From: Microbacterium caowuchunii
GTDB taxonomy: Bacteria > Actinomycetota > Actinomycetes > Actinomycetales > Microbacteriaceae
DNA: 64,000 nucleotides
Direction: 5' to 3'
NCBI RefSeq assembly: GCF_008727755.1
Contig: NZ_CP044231.1
Span: 2,790,001 to 2,854,000, forward strand
In this document: one piece after another, positions 34,661 through 42,235 of the stretch
Position numbering within the stretch: position 1 is the stretch's first letter
How the letters are laid out: each line of letters begins with the position of its first letter
The notes under the pieces: model-generated
Told to the model about the DNA's origin: nothing
Seen by the model: the letters and a program-made list of their open reading frames with translations, nothing else
The model's database searches: none
Translations under genes and position numbers: made by a program

Positions 34661-34671
34661 ACCGGCCCTCC

Positions 34672-34705
34672 GGGGAGGGGCAGGCCGGATCCGGCCGCCC
34701 TCCCC
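34672..34705. terminator. Bidirectional terminator-like hairpin
   Basis: An outer stem ggggaggg/ccctcccc surrounds the palindrome ggccggatccggcc, between the convergent hydrolase and monooxygenase genes. Confidence 0.65.
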
Positions 34706-34726
34706 CCGAGCGGACCGGCGTATCCG

Positions 34727-35029
34727 TCAGGACGCCTCGGCGCCGATCGGGTCGAGGCGTACGAGACGGGGCGGTCCCGCCAGCAGCGGCCCCATCTCCG
34801 GGACCGCACCGGCGCCGGCCCGGAAGTCGCGGTACGCCTGTTCCGCCTCCCAGGAGGACCACTCCTCGTAGAGCGTCCAGCTCGCCGGGTCGTCGCGGTC
34901 GACCAGCCAGTCCAGTCGCTCGCACCCCGCGTAGGCGCGGGACGTCTCCAGCATCCGCGCGAACAGTCCCCGTGCCTCCTCGAGCCGTTCCGGGCGGATG
35001 CGGAACTCCACGATCGCCACGTGTGTCAT
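34727..35029 (-). CDS. Antibiotic biosynthesis monooxygenase (ABM) domain protein
   Basis: This 100-residue ferredoxin-like fold protein starts MTHVAIVEFRIRPERLEEARGLFARMLETSRAYAGC. The Y-E-E-W segment (LYEEWSSWEAEQAY) is typical. Such small proteins act as cofactor-free oxygenases on quinol-like rings or as heme or stress proteins. It overlaps the MFS gene by ATGA and so belongs to the MFS operon. Confidence 0.83.
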   Translation of the reverse strand: MTHVAIVEFRIRPERLEEARGLFARMLETSRAYAGCERLDWLVDRDDPASWTLYEEWSSWEAEQAYRDFRAGAGAVPEMGPLLAGPPRLVRLDPIGAEAS

Positions 35030-36306
35030 GGTCTCTCCCCTTTCGTGTGCAGGACGGAATCCGGATGGGTGCCGGAGCGCAGGGCCGCCCGGCGTTCCGC
35101 CCGCCATCCCCAGGCGCCGAAGGCGGCGCTCGCGAGAACGCAACCGAGCATGACGATCGCCATGGGCGCGGCGGTGTGCGGGCCCAGCACCCCGCCGAGC
35201 GGCGAGATGACGGCGCCGAGCGTGAACTGCATGAATCCCATGAGCGCGGCCCCCGACCCGGCGGCGAAGGCCGCCCTGGCCAGGGTCAGGGTCGTCGCGT
35301 TCGCCAGCAGCGCGGATGCGGACGCGCAGCCCGGGACGATGGTGGCGAGGAACGTCCAGACCGTGAAGGGGCCGAGGGTCGCCAGGACCACGAGCGCCGC
35401 CAGGGACGCCACGGCCACCAGCTGGCTGGCCACCAGCATCCGCCGCGGGCCGAAGCGCGCGGACAACGGCGCGTTGAGGGCGCTCCCGCCCATCACCGCC
35501 AGCGCGTAGCAGATGTAGAGGAACGAGAACCCGAACTCGTCCGTGCGCAGGACGTCCTGCGCGACGAAGGAAGAGGCGCTGACGTGCGTGGCGAGGGCGG
35601 CGAACCCTGCTCCCATCGCCAGCGCGTTGCCGAGGTATCCGGGTTCCCGCACCAGCCGGCGGTAGTTGCCGAGCAGGCGGCCGATCCGCACCGGCGTGCG
35701 CAGGTCCTGCGGGAGCGTCTCCGGGACGGTGAGCGCGGCGACCACGAAGTAGAGGACGCTCATCACCAGCAGCCCCACGAACGTGATGCGCCATCCGCCC
35801 AGCTGGAGCAGCATCGTCCCGAGCAGCGGGCCGATCAGCGGCCCGGCGGCCAGCATGCCCATCAGCAGGCTGTAGGCGCGCGCGGCCTGGGTGCCGCGGG
35901 CGGTGTCGGAGACGACGGCGCGCGCCACCACGATGGCAGCGGAGGAGCCGAGCCCCTGCAGCACCCGGCCGGCGATGAGCACGCCCAGGGTCGGGGCCGC
36001 CGCCACCAGCACGCCTGCCGCGCAGAGCACCGCGAGCCCCCACAGCAGCACCCGCCGCCGGCCGAGGCTGTCCGCCAGCGCGCCGACGATGAGCTGTCCC
36101 CCGGCGACCCCCAGGAGGAACCCGGTGAGCGCGAACTGGGCACCCGCGACCGTGGTGCCGAGGTCCTCCGCCATCTCCCCGAGCGCGGGGAGGTAGATGT
36201 TCGACGTGATGGGGTTCACCGTCATCAGGAGCCCGAGCACCAGGATGAGACCGGCGGTGAGCGTGACGGGGGCCCCGGCGCGTGGTCCTCGCCCCCCTGA
36301 GCTCAC
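35026..36306 (-). CDS. MFS multidrug efflux transporter, Bcr/CflA type
   Basis: This 426-residue membrane protein has twelve predicted helices. Signatures are NIYLPALGEMAEDLG (loop after helix 1), GQLIVGALADSLGRRRVLLWG (motif A), and GRVLQGLGSSAAIVVARAVVSD (motif C region) of the DHA1 Bcr/CflA drug/proton antiporters. The start is GTG at 36306; a purine-rich aaggggtgcggag lies upstream. The operon carries the shared palindrome, so it probably exports a pathway intermediate or protects from the substrate. Confidence 0.88.
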   Translation of the reverse strand: MSSGGRGPRAGAPVTLTAGLILVLGLLMTVNPITSNIYLPALGEMAEDLGTTVAGAQFALTGFLLGVAGGQLIVGALADSLGRRRVLLWGLAVLCAAGVLVAAAPTLGVLIAGRVLQGLGSSAAIVVARAVVSDTARGTQAARAYSLLMGMLAAGPLIGPLLGTMLLQLGGWRITFVGLLVMSVLYFVVAALTVPETLPQDLRTPVRIGRLLGNYRRLVREPGYLGNALAMGAGFAALATHVSASSFVAQDVLRTDEFGFSFLYICYALAVMGGSALNAPLSARFGPRRMLVASQLVAVASLAALVVLATLGPFTVWTFLATIVPGCASASALLANATTLTLARAAFAAGSGAALMGFMQFTLGAVISPLGGVLGPHTAAPMAIVMLGCVLASAAFGAWGWRAERRAALRSGTHPDSVLHTKGERP

Positions 36307-36336
36307 GGTCTCCGCACCCCTTCGTCGTGTACGCCG

Positions 36337-36387
36337 ACCCTAGGCGGGGGATGCCGCCGTCCCCTCGCAGCTGTTCACCTGGCGGAA
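36337..36387 (-). promoter_or_regulatory. IclR-type palindrome (36373-36387) and -10-like box of the MFS operon
   Basis: GTTCACCTGGCGGAA has one mismatch in the first arm. TAGGGT on the minus strand (36342-36337) is 40.5 bp from its centre. Confidence 0.55.
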
Positions 36388-36404
36388 GACGGCGTGCGGA
36401 GCGG

Positions 36405-37199
36405 TCAGCGTCCGGCGCGGAAGAGCTGGGGGTTGGCGTTGCGGTACGCGCGGGCGATCTCGGCGGCGGCGTCCCGCAGCACGGGCATGACGACCTCGGC
36501 GAGGCTCTTCTCCGTCTCGCGCACGGTCGTGGAGGAGGCGGACAGGCCGCCCACGGTGCGCCCGTCGACCCGGATGGGCACGGCGACGGCCACCTGGCCG
36601 GGATGCAGTTCCTCCGCGGAGATGTCGAAACCCTGCACCCGCACCTGTTCGAGGCGGTTCCGGAGCGCCGCCGCGTCGACGACGGTCCGCGGGGTGTGCT
36701 CCTCCAGCGTCGCACCGGCAAGCAAGTGGTCGAGCTCCGCGTCCGGCAGGTCGGCGAGCAGCACCTTCCCGACGGCGGTGGCGTGCGCGGGCAGGCGGTT
36801 GCCGATGCGGACCGAGTCGGGCATCGGCCGGCGGTCCTCGACACGGGCGACGTGGATGACCTCCATCCCGTCGAGCACCCCGATGCTGCAGGTCTCCCCA
36901 GTCCGCTCCACGACCTCGGTCATGTATCCGTGAGAGATCTCGGGCAGCGAGGAGGTCGCGAAGTACCCGGAGCCGAGCTCGAGGATGCGCGGGGTCAGAC
37001 TCCAGAAGCCGTTCGTCGCCTCCGTGTAACCCAGGTGCGCGAACGTCAGCAGGATGCGGCGCACGACCGGGCGGGCGAGATCGACCCGCTCCGCGATCTC
37101 GGCGACGCTGAGGGCGCCCTGCCGGTGACTGAACGCCCGCAGCACCTCCACGCCGCGCTCGATGCTCTGAATCCGGTCGCGCGATCTCTCGTCGGACAT
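36405..37199 (-). CDS. IclR-family transcriptional regulator 3
   Basis: The protein has 264 residues from the ATG at 37199, after ggatggga. The helix-turn-helix is at about 11-70 (IERGVEVLRAFSHRQG, LSVAEIAERVDLARPVVRRIL). The effector domain has LPAHATAVGKVLLADL and VAVAVPIRVDGRTVG. Layout resembles PcaR/PobR-like IclR members that often activate. It is co-oriented with the MFS operon; the MFS palindrome lies just after its stop. Confidence 0.9.
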   Translation of the reverse strand: MSDERSRDRIQSIERGVEVLRAFSHRQGALSVAEIAERVDLARPVVRRILLTFAHLGYTEATNGFWSLTPRILELGSGYFATSSLPEISHGYMTEVVERTGETCSIGVLDGMEVIHVARVEDRRPMPDSVRIGNRLPAHATAVGKVLLADLPDAELDHLLAGATLEEHTPRTVVDAAALRNRLEQVRVQGFDISAEELHPGQVAVAVPIRVDGRTVGGLSASSTTVRETEKSLAEVVMPVLRDAAAEIARAYRNANPQLFRAGR

Positions 37200-37217
37200 A
37201 TCCCATCCGTCTCTCGA

Positions 37218-37234
37218 TGGACACTCGGCGTCCA
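37218..37234 (-). promoter_or_regulatory. 17-bp palindrome TGGACACTCGGCGTCCA upstream of iclR3
   Basis: Five-base arms TGGAC/GTCCA flank 7 bases, 19 bases before the iclR3 start. It does not fit the shared palindrome and is too close to the start for the same geometry; it may be an autorepression site. Confidence 0.4.
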
Positions 37235-37293
37235 GCGGGACCATCCTAGGGAACCGCGCGCCACGGGCAGGACCGCCCCGCGGCGCGGCCCGG

Positions 37294-38127
37294 TCAGGCG
37301 ACCGTCCGCACCGTGTCCGTGTCGCCCGTGTACGTCTTCGCGCGCTGGATCTGCTCGTAGACGTGATGACGCAGCTCGACGAACCGGGGATCCGATCGGG
37401 TCTCCAGCTGATCCCGCGTCACCGGGAGGTCGATCGCGAGGTCCTCGAGGATGATCGTGGGCGAGGAGGAGAGGATGACCACCCGTTCGCCGAGGTAGAC
37501 GGACTCGTCGATGTCGTGCGTCACGAACAGGATCGTCAGCCCCAGCTTCGCCCACACCGAGCGCACCAGGTCCTCCAGATCGGCACGGGTCTGCGCGTCG
37601 ACCGCTGCGAAGGGCTCGTCCATGAGCAGCACCTCCGGACGGTAGGCGATCGCACGTGCGATCGCGACGCGCTGCTGCATGCCGCCGGAGAGCTGCCACG
37701 GGTACGAGCGCGGCACGTGCGCGAGCCCGACCGCCTCCAGCGCCTCCTCGACGCGCTCCGTCCGTTCCGCCTTCGGCACTCCGGCCGCCCGGAGCGGGAG
37801 GTCCACGTTCTCCGCGACCCGCAGCCAGGGGTAGAGGGAGCGGCCGTACTCCTGGAAGACGAGCGCCATGTTGCGCGGCGGCCCGTCGACGACCTGCCCG
37901 TCCAGCAGCACGGTTCCCGAGGTGGGCGCGAGCAGACCCGAGATGCACTTCAGGAGCGTGGTCTTCCCGGAGCCGGACGGACCGACGAGGCACGCGAACT
38001 CCCCCCGGCGCAGGTCGAAGGTGAGGTTGCGCACGGCCTCGACGTCACCGCCGGGGGTCGCGTAGATCTTCTGGACGCCTCGCACGGACAGGAGCGCATC
38101 GGTCGTCGTCATGGTCTCAGGGGGCAC
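37294..38127 (-). CDS. ABC transporter ATP-binding protein, SsuB/TauB type (importer 3)
   Basis: This 277-residue ATPase has Walker A GPSGSGKTT, Q-loop VFQEYGRSLYPWLRV, signature LSGGMQQRV, Walker B LLMDEPFAAVD and switch His FVTHDIDESV. I prefer the GTG at 38127 (ggag five bases before, inside the permease gene's 3' end) over the ATG at 38112, which has no ribosome site. It is the last gene of importer 3. Ligand is unknown. Confidence 0.88.
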   Translation of the reverse strand: MPPETMTTTDALLSVRGVQKIYATPGGDVEAVRNLTFDLRRGEFACLVGPSGSGKTTLLKCISGLLAPTSGTVLLDGQVVDGPPRNMALVFQEYGRSLYPWLRVAENVDLPLRAAGVPKAERTERVEEALEAVGLAHVPRSYPWQLSGGMQQRVAIARAIAYRPEVLLMDEPFAAVDAQTRADLEDLVRSVWAKLGLTILFVTHDIDESVYLGERVVILSSSPTIILEDLAIDLPVTRDQLETRSDPRFVELRHHVYEQIQRAKTYTGDTDTVRTVA

Positions 38128-38902
38128 TGGTCTCCACCTCTCGTTGTCCGTAGTACCAGGCCAGCACGCGGCGCTCGACGAGGCGGAAGACGCCGGCGAG
38201 CAGGATGCCGATGAGGCCGATGATCACGATCCCGGCCCACATGGGGCCGATCTGGAAGATCTGCTTGAACAGCATGATCTGGTATCCGAGGCCGTCGATC
38301 GCCGCGTACATCTCGGACACGACCATGAGGATGATCGCGATCGGGAGGGCCAGCCGGATGCCGGTCATGATGCGGGGCAGCGACGCCGGCAGGATGAAGT
38401 GCGCGAACCGCGCCCATCCGCCGATCCCGTAGGTGCGCGTCGTCTCGGCGAGCACCTGATCGATCGAACGCACCCCGTCGATCGTGTTCAGGAGGATGGG
38501 CCAGAGGCAGCCGAGGAAGATCAGGAAGATCTTCGACCGGTCGTCGATGCCCATGATCAGGAGGAGGACGGGCAGGAGCACGGGCGGCGGGACCGCACGC
38601 ACGAACTCGAAAAGCGGCCCGGTGAGCTTGGCGGCCACGCGGCTCCCGCCGATGAGCAGGCCCAGCACGATCCCGGCCGCGATCGCCCCGCCCAGCCCGA
38701 TCCCGAAGCGGTAGAGGGAGGGCAGCACCTGTTCCACGAGGAGGGGACCCGCCCAGACGTTCACGAAGTCCTGGACGATCTGGCCGGGTTTCGGGACGAA
38801 CGGGTTGGTCTCGTCGAGCGTGGCGATCCACCAGAACACGACGATGAACACCGGCAGCGCGAGCGCGGTGAGGATGCGCATCCCGACGCGCCCGGTACTC
38901 AT
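38117..38902 (-). CDS. ABC transporter permease, SsuC/TauC type (importer 3, second permease)
   Basis: This 261-residue membrane protein starts near MSTGRVGMRILTALALPVFIVVFWWIATL. The ATPase-coupling loop is ETTRTYGIGGWARFAHFILPASLPRIMTGIRLAL. It overlaps the other permease by ATGA. Two different permeases in one SsuABC-type system imply a heterodimeric channel, in place of the usual homodimer. Confidence 0.9.
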   Translation of the reverse strand: MSTGRVGMRILTALALPVFIVVFWWIATLDETNPFVPKPGQIVQDFVNVWAGPLLVEQVLPSLYRFGIGLGGAIAAGIVLGLLIGGSRVAAKLTGPLFEFVRAVPPPVLLPVLLLIMGIDDRSKIFLIFLGCLWPILLNTIDGVRSIDQVLAETTRTYGIGGWARFAHFILPASLPRIMTGIRLALPIAIILMVVSEMYAAIDGLGYQIMLFKQIFQIGPMWAGIVIIGLIGILLAGVFRLVERRVLAWYYGQREVETSAP

Positions 38903-39738
38903 GCGACGACCTCCCCGCGCACGGAGGGGTGCCAGACCAGGACGGCCCGCTCGAGCCTGCCCAGAGCCAGGTTGATCACGAGACCGAGGACGCCGGCCAG
39001 AAGCGCGAGCGCGTAGACGACGGGCGCGTTGCCGGCCGACTGGTACTGGGCGATCATCTGGCCGAGCCCGGGCGCCTGCACGACGATCTCGATCGTGACC
39101 GCCACCACGAGGGCGATCGTCCCGGACAGGCGCAGGCCCGTCATGAGGTACGGCAGCACGGTGGGCCAGACCACGAACCGCGCCCGGGCGAAGAACCCCA
39201 GTCCGTAGCTGCGCGCCGTCGCATCCCCCACCGGGTCGACATCCGCCACTCCGTAGATCACGTGGATCAGCACCACCCAGAAGCAGGCCCACACGACGAT
39301 CGCGATCGTCGCTGCGGGTCGGACGCCGAAGACGACGATCGCGATCGGGATCAGACCGACCGAGGGGATGGGTCGGAGGAACTCGATGGTCGAGTGGGTG
39401 ATGTCGCGCACCCAGCGGTTGGATCCGATGGCCACCCCGACGACGATGCCGGCGACCAGGGCGATCACCAGCCCCACGCTCCAGCCGAGCAGGGTGCTGC
39501 CCAGCGCCGACCAGAACTGGGCCCGGTACTGCTCTCCGGCGACGACGTCGAGCACCGTGAGGGCGACGTCCGAGAACGGCGGCAGATAGGCCGGGTTGAC
39601 GAGCCCCAACCGGGAGGAGAGCTCCCACAGCGTCACGAACGCCAGGATGCCGGCGGCGCCGAGCACCGGGGTGGACATCCGGCTCTGGATGAAGGGGGTG
39701 CGTACCTCGCGCTGGGCGGGGACGACTCGTGTCGACAT
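38899..39738 (-). CDS. ABC transporter permease, SsuC/TauC type (importer 3, first permease)
   Basis: The 279-residue membrane protein has six segments and the coupling loop ATARSYGLGFFARARFVVWPTVLPYLMTGLRLSG. It differs clearly from the following permease, so this is not a recent duplication. It begins 80 bases after the SBP stop, beyond a hairpin. Confidence 0.9.
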   Translation of the reverse strand: MSTRVVPAQREVRTPFIQSRMSTPVLGAAGILAFVTLWELSSRLGLVNPAYLPPFSDVALTVLDVVAGEQYRAQFWSALGSTLLGWSVGLVIALVAGIVVGVAIGSNRWVRDITHSTIEFLRPIPSVGLIPIAIVVFGVRPAATIAIVVWACFWVVLIHVIYGVADVDPVGDATARSYGLGFFARARFVVWPTVLPYLMTGLRLSGTIALVVAVTIEIVVQAPGLGQMIAQYQSAGNAPVVYALALLAGVLGLVINLALGRLERAVLVWHPSVRGEVVA

Positions 39739-39780
39739 GCGCGTCCTTCCACGGGTTCGGGATGAGCGACCGGAGCGTGG

Positions 39781-39812
39781 GTGCGGACCCGGCTCTACCG
39801 CCGGGTCCGCAC
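39781..39812 (-). terminator. Intra-operon hairpin between SBP and permease genes
   Basis: A 12-bp perfect stem (gtgcggacccgg/ccgggtccgcac) with an 8-base loop lies 6 bases after the SBP stop. It may attenuate downstream expression and protect the SBP mRNA. Confidence 0.75.
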
Positions 39813-39817
39813 CGCGC

Positions 39818-40828
39818 TCACGGCTCCCAGATGAGCGTGTCGAAGTCGACCGGCTTCTTCACGTAGCCGAGTTCGAGCGACCAGTCCGCGATCGGCTGGA
39901 GGTTCTCCACCGTCAGGGGGAGCTTGCCGTAGGAGCCGAGCCGGATGCGGGCAGCGAGCGCGGGATCGATCTTCGTGAACTCCGCGATGTTCTCCCGCAG
40001 CTCCTCGTCGTTCGCCAGCGCATACGCGTTGGCCGCGTCGATGGCCTCGACGACCTTCGCGTAGTAGTCGGGGCGCTTCTCCACATCCGAGCGGAGGGCG
40101 TACCAGACGCCGGCGACCGCAGCACTGTCGGACAGGTACTCGAAGGGGTTCGCCAGGGTGCGGAAGCCGTTCTCCTCCCGGCCGAGGGTGCCGAACGGCT
40201 CCCCCGCCACGAACGCGTCGATCGCCCCGCTGTCGAGCGCGGCCGGCTGGTCGGGAACCCCCATCTGGACGTAGCTGACCTTGGCGGGGTCGCCGCCGTC
40301 CGCTTTCACCGCGATGTCGGCGAGCAGCTGCGTGTAACCGCCGGGCGCGTTGACCGCGACCTTCTTGCCCTCGAGGTCCCGCGCCGAGGTGAGCGGGCTG
40401 TCGGCGGTGACGAGCAGGTCGTTGATGCCGTTTTCCGGGTCGTCGGGGGTCGCGCTCGCGGCCGCCACGATCACCAGGTCCACGCCGTTCTCGACGGCCT
40501 GGAACACGCCGGTCGAGCCGCCGTAGCCGACCTGGACCTGTCCGGACTGCATCGCCTGGATGATCTCCGTCGACGAGCCGGCCGGCTGCAGGGTGAGATC
40601 GAATCCGTTCTCCTCGAACAGGCCGTTCTGCTGCGCCATGTAGACGGGACCGATGTCGGTGACGGGGATGACCCCGGCGACGAGGGGCTGGATCTCCTCG
40701 GTGCCCTCGGCGCCCTCCGCGCCCTCCGAGCTGCCGGCGTCCGTCGTCGCGCCGCAGGCGCTGAGTCCCAGGATCAGGAGAGCGCTCACTCCGACGAGGA
40801 GCGGCGCACGGGTGTGTCGGGTTTTCAT
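39818..40828 (-). CDS. ABC transporter solute-binding lipoprotein, NMT1/SsuA type (importer 3)
   Basis: The protein has 336 residues with signal LLVGVSALLILGLSAC and lipobox LGLSAC. An acidic Glu/Gly linker precedes the fold (VAGVIPVTDIGPVYMAQQNGLFEENGFDLTL, MQSGQVQVGYGGSTGVFQAV). The ATG follows ggaggcagtga. It is divergent from the NDMA-type alcohol dehydrogenase over a shared palindrome, which suggests that uptake and oxidation of the same substrate are co-regulated. Confidence 0.9.
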   Translation of the reverse strand: MKTRHTRAPLLVGVSALLILGLSACGATTDAGSSEGAEGAEGTEEIQPLVAGVIPVTDIGPVYMAQQNGLFEENGFDLTLQPAGSSTEIIQAMQSGQVQVGYGGSTGVFQAVENGVDLVIVAAASATPDDPENGINDLLVTADSPLTSARDLEGKKVAVNAPGGYTQLLADIAVKADGGDPAKVSYVQMGVPDQPAALDSGAIDAFVAGEPFGTLGREENGFRTLANPFEYLSDSAAVAGVWYALRSDVEKRPDYYAKVVEAIDAANAYALANDEELRENIAEFTKIDPALAARIRLGSYGKLPLTVENLQPIADWSLELGYVKKPVDFDTLIWEP

Positions 40829-40966
40829 TCACTGCCTCCGTTGCCAGATGAACGCCCCCGCTGCGTGCGGGGCCCGGGCGCAGGTGGGGACCCGGCCTGG
40901 TGCGACCCCGCATCCTCGCGGGGTGGTGGCGATGCTGTCACAACGCGGCGCCTGCGCGCAACGCAT

Positions 40967-40984
40967 TGCGTACTTTTGTACGCA
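40967..40984. promoter_or_regulatory. Perfect palindrome TGCGTACTTTTGTACGCA, likely operator
   Basis: Seven-base arms around TTTT lie in the 248-bp divergent region between importer 3 and the alcohol dehydrogenase. The flanking ACGCATTGCG also occurs in the dehydratase promoter (13540 region). Confidence 0.65.
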
Positions 40985-40987
40985 CAG

Positions 40988-41016
40988 TGGTCAAATCGAA
41001 GTCAGGTCGCTACGCT
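40988..41016 (+). promoter_or_regulatory. Promoter of the NDMA alcohol dehydrogenase operon
   Basis: TGGTCA (40988-40993) and TACGCT (41011-41016) are 17 bases apart, with the palindrome just upstream of the -35. The -10 is identical to that proposed for the dehydratase operon. Confidence 0.45.
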
Positions 41017-41076
41017 GACAGCCATCGCCGCCGACCGCCGAAAGCGGCCGGGGGGAACGTTTCGAAGGAGAGACAC

Positions 41077-42207
41077 ATGCCCACGCGCACCCGTGCCGCG
41101 ATCGTCCGCCGGCAGCCCGGTCCGTTCGAGGTCACCGACGTCTGGCTGGACGATCCCCGGCAGGGCGAGATCCGGGTGAAGATGGCGGTCAGCGGCCTGT
41201 GCCACTCCGATTACCACCTGGTCACCGGCGACAGCGAAGCCGGGCTGCTGCCCATGGTCGGCGGGCACGAGGGCACCGGGGTCGTCGAGGCCGTCGGCCC
41301 GAACACCCCCGGCTGGGACGTGGGCGACAAGGTCGTCTTCTCCTTCATCGCCAGCTGCGGCAAGTGCCGCTGGTGCAACGAGGGCATGACCAATCTGTGC
41401 GACCTCGGCGCCTTCCTCATGAAGGGCAGCCGCTTCACCGATCCGGACAGCTACCGCGTCTCGCTCGAGGACGGCACCCCGGTCAGCCAGATGTGCGGCC
41501 TCGGCACGTTCGCCGAGCACACCGTCGTCGACGTCAACTCCGCCGTGAAGCTGCCCGCGGATGCGCCGCTGGACAAGCTCTGGCTGCTCGGCTGCGGGGT
41601 GGGGACCGGCTGGGGCTCCGCCGTCTACGCGGCCGAGACGCGACCCGGCGACACGGTCATCGTGATCGGCATCGGCGGGGTGGGCATCAACGCGGTGCAG
41701 GGCGCGCGGCACGCCGGAGCGACGAACGTGATCGCGGTGGACCCGATCGAACTGAAGCGGACCACGGCCCTGCGGGTGGGCGCGACCCATGCCTTCGCGA
41801 CCATCGAGGAGGCCACCGAGTTCGCCAAGTCGGTGACCGACTGGCAGGGCGCCGACCGCGCCATCCTGACCGTCGGGCTCCTCAGCGGAAAGGATGTGGC
41901 CGACGCGTTCGCCGCGATCCGCAAGGCCGGCACGGTCGTCGTGACGGCGATCGCCCCGAGCTCGGAGCAGAGCATCCCGATCCCTCCGCTGGACATCACC
42001 CGGTATCAGAAGCGCATCCAGGGTGCGATCTACGGTGCGAGCAATCCGCGCGCCGACATCCCCCGGCAGTACGCCATGTACCGGGCGGGACAGCTCAAAC
42101 TCGACGAACTCATCTCCAACACCTACGCCCTGGACGACATCGAGCAGGGCTACACGGATCTGATCGAGGGTCGCAACATCCGCGGCGGCCTCGTCCACCG
42201 CCCGTAG
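41077..42207 (+). CDS. NDMA-dependent (mycofactocin-type) zinc alcohol dehydrogenase
   Basis: The protein has 376 residues and matches the actinobacterial group (TIGR03989-like) whose tightly bound NAD is recycled by mycofactocin and not by free NAD. Catalytic zinc ligands are Cys42 (SGLCHSDYH) and His64/Glu65 (GGHEG). Structural-zinc cysteines are 94, 97, 100 and 108 (SCGKCRWCNEGMTNLC). The cofactor site is GIGGVGINAVQGARHAGA followed by VDP. The ATG follows aaggagagacac. It is first in an operon with an aldehyde dehydrogenase and an aldo/keto reductase, so an alcohol is oxidised through the aldehyde to the acid. Mycofactocin dependence is inferred from the family. Confidence 0.85.
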   Translation: MPTRTRAAIVRRQPGPFEVTDVWLDDPRQGEIRVKMAVSGLCHSDYHLVTGDSEAGLLPMVGGHEGTGVVEAVGPNTPGWDVGDKVVFSFIASCGKCRWCNEGMTNLCDLGAFLMKGSRFTDPDSYRVSLEDGTPVSQMCGLGTFAEHTVVDVNSAVKLPADAPLDKLWLLGCGVGTGWGSAVYAAETRPGDTVIVIGIGGVGINAVQGARHAGATNVIAVDPIELKRTTALRVGATHAFATIEEATEFAKSVTDWQGADRAILTVGLLSGKDVADAFAAIRKAGTVVVTAIAPSSEQSIPIPPLDITRYQKRIQGAIYGASNPRADIPRQYAMYRAGQLKLDELISNTYALDDIEQGYTDLIEGRNIRGGLVHRP

Positions 42208-42235
42208 GCCACCGCATCCGCGAGAAGGACACACC

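Noticed and set aside
36405..37234. IclR3 palindrome as a ninth member of the shared family
   Set aside because: The arms are TGGAC/GTCCA and it lies 19 bases before the start codon, so the 40-bp geometry is impossible.
39745..39765. Another copy of the shared palindrome (ttccacgggttcggga)
   Set aside because: The second arm does not match CGRAA and it lies inside an operon, after the SBP gene.
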